Shown piece by piece: positions 59,416 through 64,000 of a stretch of DNA of 64,000 nt (position 1 is its first letter; every line of letters starts with the position of its first letter). This DNA is from Brevipalpus yothersi (Eukaryota > Arthropoda > Arachnida > Trombidiformes > Tenuipalpidae), in contig QZCP01000001.1 in the NCBI GenBank assembly GCA_003956705.1, positions 221,346 to 285,345 of the forward strand, given 5' to 3'. The position numbers and the translations under genes are program-made. The notes under the pieces were generated by a model. The model had not been told where the DNA came from. It made no database searches and saw only the letters and a list, made by a program, of their open reading frames with translations.

Positions 59416-60520
59416 TCACACGTTGTACTCTGTGTTATCTAATAAACTGCGACGATATTTCTTATAAGCGCTCCCCTCTCTGTTCATAACTTCGTCAATC
59501 CACGGTCTGAACACGTATAAATTTTGTACAAATGCTCGATCTCTAGAAAGAGTCAGAATCATGGGAATAATATGAAAATTGATTTAGGAGTGATGGATGT
59601 CTACTTACTGGCAGAGTGGTTTGGATACATAAGATATGATACCAAACAAATATTCTTCTCCAGTGCCAACAGTCGTGACAACCGCTGGACCTCCTGAATC
59701 ACCTATACAAGGACTATGGTTCGGGAAATACAGAGGTATTTGCTGCCAAGGTCTAAAGCCTCCATATGGGCCAATTGGTCTAATCATATTGTGCATTCTT
59801 GATCGATTTGGGATTTCTGCTTTTCTCAGATAGTCTATTAAATGTTCGGAGTCATTGGGTACGATTCGACCCCATCCAGCAACCCTTATATCGTACCCAT
59901 CCCTGTAATCATCATACATATCACCGGAATACATTTTGGCTTTCTGAATATTGTAGGGACTTTTGTTCCCCAGTGGAATAGGAGAGGCTAATTTGATCAA
60001 AGCTAGGTCCGCATCTCCGAAGAACACTGGACGATCGTCCGGAAAATGGTGACAAAACAATTTTTGTGCCTTATGGTGTGGAAATTGATAAAAATGGCTA
60101 ATATTATTGTCAACTTTAGGGTACACCAAGATTTGCTCCATTTTAGTTAGATTGAAATACCAAGAGTCTCTTGAATAGAATAAATGCATCACAACATGCC
60201 GACATGTAAGTATCCATCGCTCATTGATTATCACACCAGCACCGTGAGGAAGATAGCCTTTTTTTCCTACCAGAACGATGTAGGGAAACTCATAATCACC
60301 GGCAAAAGTACCATCAATAATAGAGGCTGATTTTGGAGGAATTTTCTTTCCTGTTGGGAGAAGATAATTTTTATGACATCATTTTATCGAGGTAATTTAA
60401 TTTTCAACCTGAATTTTTCCGTGTTGTTGAATGCTGCCTTGTCATGGCCGTAACAGTGAGGACACATGATAGAGTGAAAACAATCACAAACGAATAGAAC
60501 GACATCGAAAGAATACCCAT
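59416..60520 (-). CDS. secreted trypsin-fold serine protease C
   Basis: S1-family protease, 326 aa, exons 60520-60409 (signal peptide MGILSMSFYSFVIVFTLSCV), 60350-59609 and 59542-59416. The middle exon has exactly the same length as that of protease A (742 nt). The triad is intact: His in LTCRHVV, Asp in DADLALIKL, Ser in CIGDSGGP. The mature start resembles IIDGTFAGD. As in A, the C42-C58 pair is lost (HGAG, RHVV), position 189 is Ser and 216 is Val. The C-terminal helix is VFRPWIDEVMNREG with a basic tail. The first donor (GTTGAA) is weak, so the signal exon boundary is the least sure part. Confidence 0.87.
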
Positions 60521-60732
60521 TGGTATCGATTTCTCATGAAAATCTCTTTATAATTTTTACTAGAATTTAGAATCTTTTTCTTAAGGACTTTCTGCTCAGT
60601 TGAAATTCTATATTCAAACTGAAATTCTCTAATTTCGATGCCAGATCTTGAGACTCTTTCCAAACTAATATTTTCTGAATCAGTTTGTTGTTTGATTACT
60701 TTCATGTGCGCCAAGTAAATATGGCCTAATCC

Positions 60733-61077
60733 TCAAAGTGTGCAACGCTTTTCCCTATTAAATTTGCAGAAATTTACATCCAACCATGTACACGAAGTAT
60801 CAAGAACACCCATCAAACGTATCCATCCTTCCAGGATATCCCGGATAACTTCCAGTGGAGCTCTTAAGGCCTTAATTTCAGATAAAGCTTCAGACTTGAT
60901 CCCTCCGACAGCAGATTTGGCTCGCTGAAGAATGAGTTTCACTTCTTTAAGTTCCAATTCGATTTCTCCTTTTCGGGCTCTCAATCGTACTGATTCTGTT
61001 TCCGTCCGAGCTTTGATCTCTTCAAGTCCAATTTTTTTATCTTTCGAGCTATGCATCGATGATGTGATCGTATTCAA
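60733..61077 (-). pseudogene. dynein-2 heavy chain (DYNC2H1) fragment
   Basis: A 114-codon frame whose middle and end match the stalk-to-AAA5 region of cytoplasmic dynein-2 heavy chain: a heptad-rich part ending ELKEVKLILQRAKSAVGGIK, then EALSEIKALRAPLEVIRDIL and EGWIRLMGVLDTS. Similarity stops after DTS and the frame ends 20 codons later. The full gene encodes over 4,000 residues, and no other dynein sequence was seen nearby. This is an isolated duplicated or retroposed fragment between protease C and CacyBP. Confidence 0.75.
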
Positions 61078-61259
61078 AGCATATTCAAAACAGCATCGCT
61101 TCTTTTTTCATTCAAAATTTGTTTATTTGGGGTTGGTAAAATCGAGTGAAAAACTTACAATCATGAATATCTGTGGTCCAAATTGTCCTAATCAATCACG
61201 GGCAGAAATCCAACTCAAAGAAGAAAGAAGGAGGAATACATATCATGAATACAAGGACA

Positions 61260-61982
61260 TTAGGGCATATCGATGTCCGAGGTTTTCTTGGTTTGAGCTT
61301 CATGCCAAGATTTGGCTATGGTTCTCTTCATATCGTCATCACCTTCATTGTACATTTTCTTCATCAAATTGATGAGAGCTGATCCTGGATCACCATCACC
61401 AAGGAAATCATCTTTTTCATCGGCTAAGGATTTTGTTTTGGTTTGCTGGAGATTTGACCACTTTTCCTCCTTCTTTTTCTTCATATTTATCACTAAATGT
61501 TGCTTAGTAAACTTATAGAAACTTTCATTCGTTTCGATCTTGTCTGCCAATTTAGTCAGATAAAACTTTTTGTGGCCACATATTGCTTGCACCGTATTTT
61601 CAGAAGGAAAAGTTAGATTCACAGTAACCCCATCACCAGATTGAAGACCTAGATCACTTAAATTGAGATAAATCTTGACAAACTTATCATTCTGATCCCA
61701 AGCATAGTTTGTCACTGGATTGAGTGTCAGTTGTGGAGTTGCATCTTTGGTGGTTTTAGATAATGTACTGACCAATCCCTCCAAGCGAATGAGTTCATTA
61801 TTCAATATTCTTCTATTGCCCTCACGTTTGACATGATTTTCGAGCAAGCTTTTCAATTCGATGATGTCTTGTTGGATCTAGTTGGAAAAATAAAATCGGA
61901 TATGAACAATCAAAATCAAATGAGAAAAATGTAAACAATACAGGCGATGACAACTTACAGACTCAACATTATTCTGTGCCAT
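61260..61982 (-). CDS. calcyclin-binding protein / Siah-interacting protein
   Basis: CacyBP/SIP adaptor of the SCF-type complex linking Siah1 to Skp1 in beta-catenin turnover. Exons 61982-61959 and 61877-61260 give 213 aa (human 228). The N-terminal helical-hairpin domain (MAQNNVES, then IQQDIIELKSLLENHVKREG) is followed by a CS domain (about 70-160: NYAWDQNDKFVKIYLNLSDL.. KKFYLTKLADKI) and the SGS domain (DDFLGDGDPGSALINLMKKM, YNEGDDDMKRTIAKSWHEAQ). Start and intron are shared in pattern with the WDR44-like gene at 13.3 kb, which seems to have borrowed this N-terminus. Confidence 0.93.
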
Positions 61983-64000
61983 GACGCAATCGATACTAAA
62001 TGATCATAAACACACCAAGAGATCAGATTTAAACAGCACCAATTAACGACACTTTAGTGTAAAACTTCGTCTTCAAAAATTTAGAACCAAGATAAAAATG
62101 TTCACAAATATGCGCCGAATTTTCTCGATATTTCAGCTTGATTCTTGTTGCTCATCAGTTTGTGCATGCACAAAGCCTGTATTTAAATTGTTAGAATCAG
62201 TAGCGCTCTCTGAAGGACCGGAAGAATGCATGCATTCTTCTAAGAATATTTCCAGAGCATTCTGGGAATGTTCTATTCTCCGGTCGGAATGGAATTTTTT
62301 TCCACTTAAGCAAAATTGATCACTTGGAAAATTTCTATGAAAGAGCGAAAATTCTCACATTAACAATTTTTTGTCCAGGCAAAGCTCGGTTTTGAATATT
62401 ATCATCAACCCAAGTTTTATATTTACACGTTAGAAAATTCACCATGATCTTGAAATGTGATGCCCAGATCACTTTTTAGAGCGGCAATGCTGAGGCATCG
62501 CGAGACTTCATTGTTATAACAAAGTATAATCCCAGATAGGGTTCGATTGTTATTGAGCTCAGGTTGATTGAACTGAGCTTTTCCGATCTGAGTAAAAATC
62601 TGATTGCAAGCTTTTTTTAATTATGTTAGAAAAGTCCAAAGAATTTGACTTTCTGATTCCAGAGATTTTTCAAAGTTTCAAAATTTTTATGATCTCAGTA
62701 ATTCTCACGAAATTATCATCGAAGATGGCATCATCGATCACCCATGTTTTGTATGAATCATAGCAAAACATGGTTAACTTGATGGCAGAATGTTCCGTCA
62801 ATATGATCATTATATGCTGAAGGATGCTTTATCTACACGCCAATCAACTTAAATTACCTCATGTTGTCTTCATGTTAATCACTAATTGCAAATTCACCTT
62901 GAAGACTTTTCCTGTATGCAGAAAATAGAAGTGAAGGAAGTTTCGGATTGGATTCATAGTTGGTAGATTACTTGATTCTATGATTAAAATTTATTTTCAA
63001 ATTCATGAATCAATGGCATTGAGATCCCAAAGGACTAGATTGGAAATGAATGGATGAACTATTTATCCTAAAAAGCTGTTTTTGTTAGACAAAGAGATTC
63101 TTTGTGAACAAAATGTTACAATCTTGCTTAGGCTCGTTACAAAAATGTTCCAGTTAAATAACCCAAATAATAGATTTTATGGCTGTTTTAACACCAAAAT
63201 GAAATGCATCGTCTATGGGAGGCAATTTGAATGTCTCCTTTCTCATGAAAAAAAATTTTGTCGACATGATGTAATTGTTTCTGAAGGCTAAACCATTTTT
63301 CTGATCAACTAGAGGCTCAGCTGTCTATAAGTCAAATTTTAGATCAAAACACAAGGTGAAACTTTCAAAATGGATAAGTTTTTCAGTTTTGTTTTATCAA
63401 GCGATAAGAAGTGTATAGTGTATAATTGATTTTATTTTTTATGTTCATATATTTATAGTCATTAAATATTCACAGCATTGATTAAAACTTATTTTAATCT
63501 TTAAAAAAAATTTCAATTATATCATTTGACTTATTTCCGCTCTTATGGAAATATTTCTTCATTCAGCCATTAACTTTTGTCATGCTGGCCATAAAAAGCC
63601 ATTCAAAATGCAACTAAAACGAATGCGGCAACAACAAAAACAGCAACAGCAAGCTGAGAAGATTTTTCTTTCTTTCTCTCTCTCTCTCTCTTTCAGCACA
63701 TATATTACCAAATGTCTTCTGGTGACCCACTTGATTCTTTGTCACCTAAAATCAGGTTAATCGGGGCTCACAACAGGTTCTCAGAGTTTAACGACCAAAT
63801 TTAAATTGACTGAAAAATGATCAAACACATTTCAACGTTTTTTTCTCTCTCAACCTTCTCTTCTAGTGTTTTTTTGAGAATATTCTGCTTTTTGTGTGCA
63901 GATTCACTTCAGACATGTTGACACTGAAAAGAGGGCTAAAATTAGGGTCTTCTTTCATGCGTATTCGATTTTCCTTCTGATATCAGAATTTAATTTAGCT
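61983..64000. other. intergenic, no gene recognised
   Basis: Contains the CacyBP promoter at its left edge. The rest is AT-rich with only short chance frames. A short CT run lies near 63,675-63,692. Confidence 0.45.

Noticed and set aside
63082..63291. Cys/His-containing small frame
   Set aside because: No family resemblance, isolated, in AT-rich intergenic DNA.
1..64000. tRNA or rRNA genes
   Set aside because: No stretch with a convincing tRNA B-box context or rRNA core was noticed by eye; a covariance search would be needed to exclude them.

Overview
The window is nuclear DNA from a small-genome arthropod. The genes have many short spliceosomal introns (about 40-120 bp, GT-AG, donors mostly GTAAG or GTGAG). 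The gene set is animal: Spätzle, Sidekick, Sex comb on midleg, kinesin light chain, Nibbler/mut-7. Intergenic DNA is AT-rich and full of long (GA)n tracts, and there is one 18-base assembly gap. The Toll ligand and the trypsin-fold cluster suit an arthropod, and I would guess a mite or other chelicerate, but the sequence does not prove the species.

Layout. 1.4-6.5 kb (+): choline/ethanolamine kinase, with a complete Spätzle gene (-) nested in its first intron. 6.7-8.0 kb (-): secreted serpin. 9.3-11.9 kb (-): sterol O-acyltransferase-type MBOAT. 13.3-14.9 kb (+): WDR44-type WD40 protein whose N-terminus looks borrowed from CacyBP/SIP. 15.6-17.6 kb (-): kinesin light chain. 18.4-19.1 kb (-): acidic unidentified coding remnant with an in-frame stop. 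19.6-22.2 kb (-): mut-7/EXD3 (Nibbler-type) exonuclease. 22.8-25.9 kb (-): intronless 966-residue Fanzor (eukaryotic TnpB-like RNA-guided nuclease) with its 3' flank. 27.0-27.7 kb (+): broken, inverted second copy of the Fanzor C-terminus and 3' flank. 28.2-29.5 kb (-): duplicated, decayed 3' end of the AHCYL gene. 29.6-32.4 kb (-): Scm. 33.5-39.2 kb (-): single-exon Sidekick with one Ig and 13 FN3 domains. 41.1-43.4 kb (-): serine hydroxymethyltransferase. 45.1-52.1 kb (-): AHCYL/IRBIT-type S-adenosylhomocysteine hydrolase-like gene with a far upstream first exon. 52-57 kb: no convincing gene. 57.3-60.5 kb: three trypsin-fold protease genes (two complete, one truncated). 60.7-61.1 kb (-): stray dynein-2 heavy chain fragment. 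61.3-62.0 kb (-): CacyBP/SIP. 62-64 kb: nothing recognised.

Most of the window is ordinary housekeeping and developmental genes. The special part is 22.8-27.7 kb. Two inverted Fanzor copies share a 3' non-coding tail containing a 43-base perfectly identical block, and both lose similarity immediately after the same GGACACCCTTTA. That is the arrangement expected of a mobile RNA-guided nuclease whose guide RNA scaffold lies in the element's 3' end. The Fanzor has the three RuvC motifs, a zinc ribbon split by a long basic insertion, and a glutamate at the alternative position seen in rearranged Fanzor active sites. Other notable points are the CacyBP-WDR44 chimera, the AHCYL tail duplication whose non-coding part is better preserved than its exons, and a KLC-like promoter segment upstream of the mut-7 gene.

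All exon boundaries were inferred by hand from splice consensus, reading phase and family similarity; every multi-exon model given here sums to a whole number of codons.
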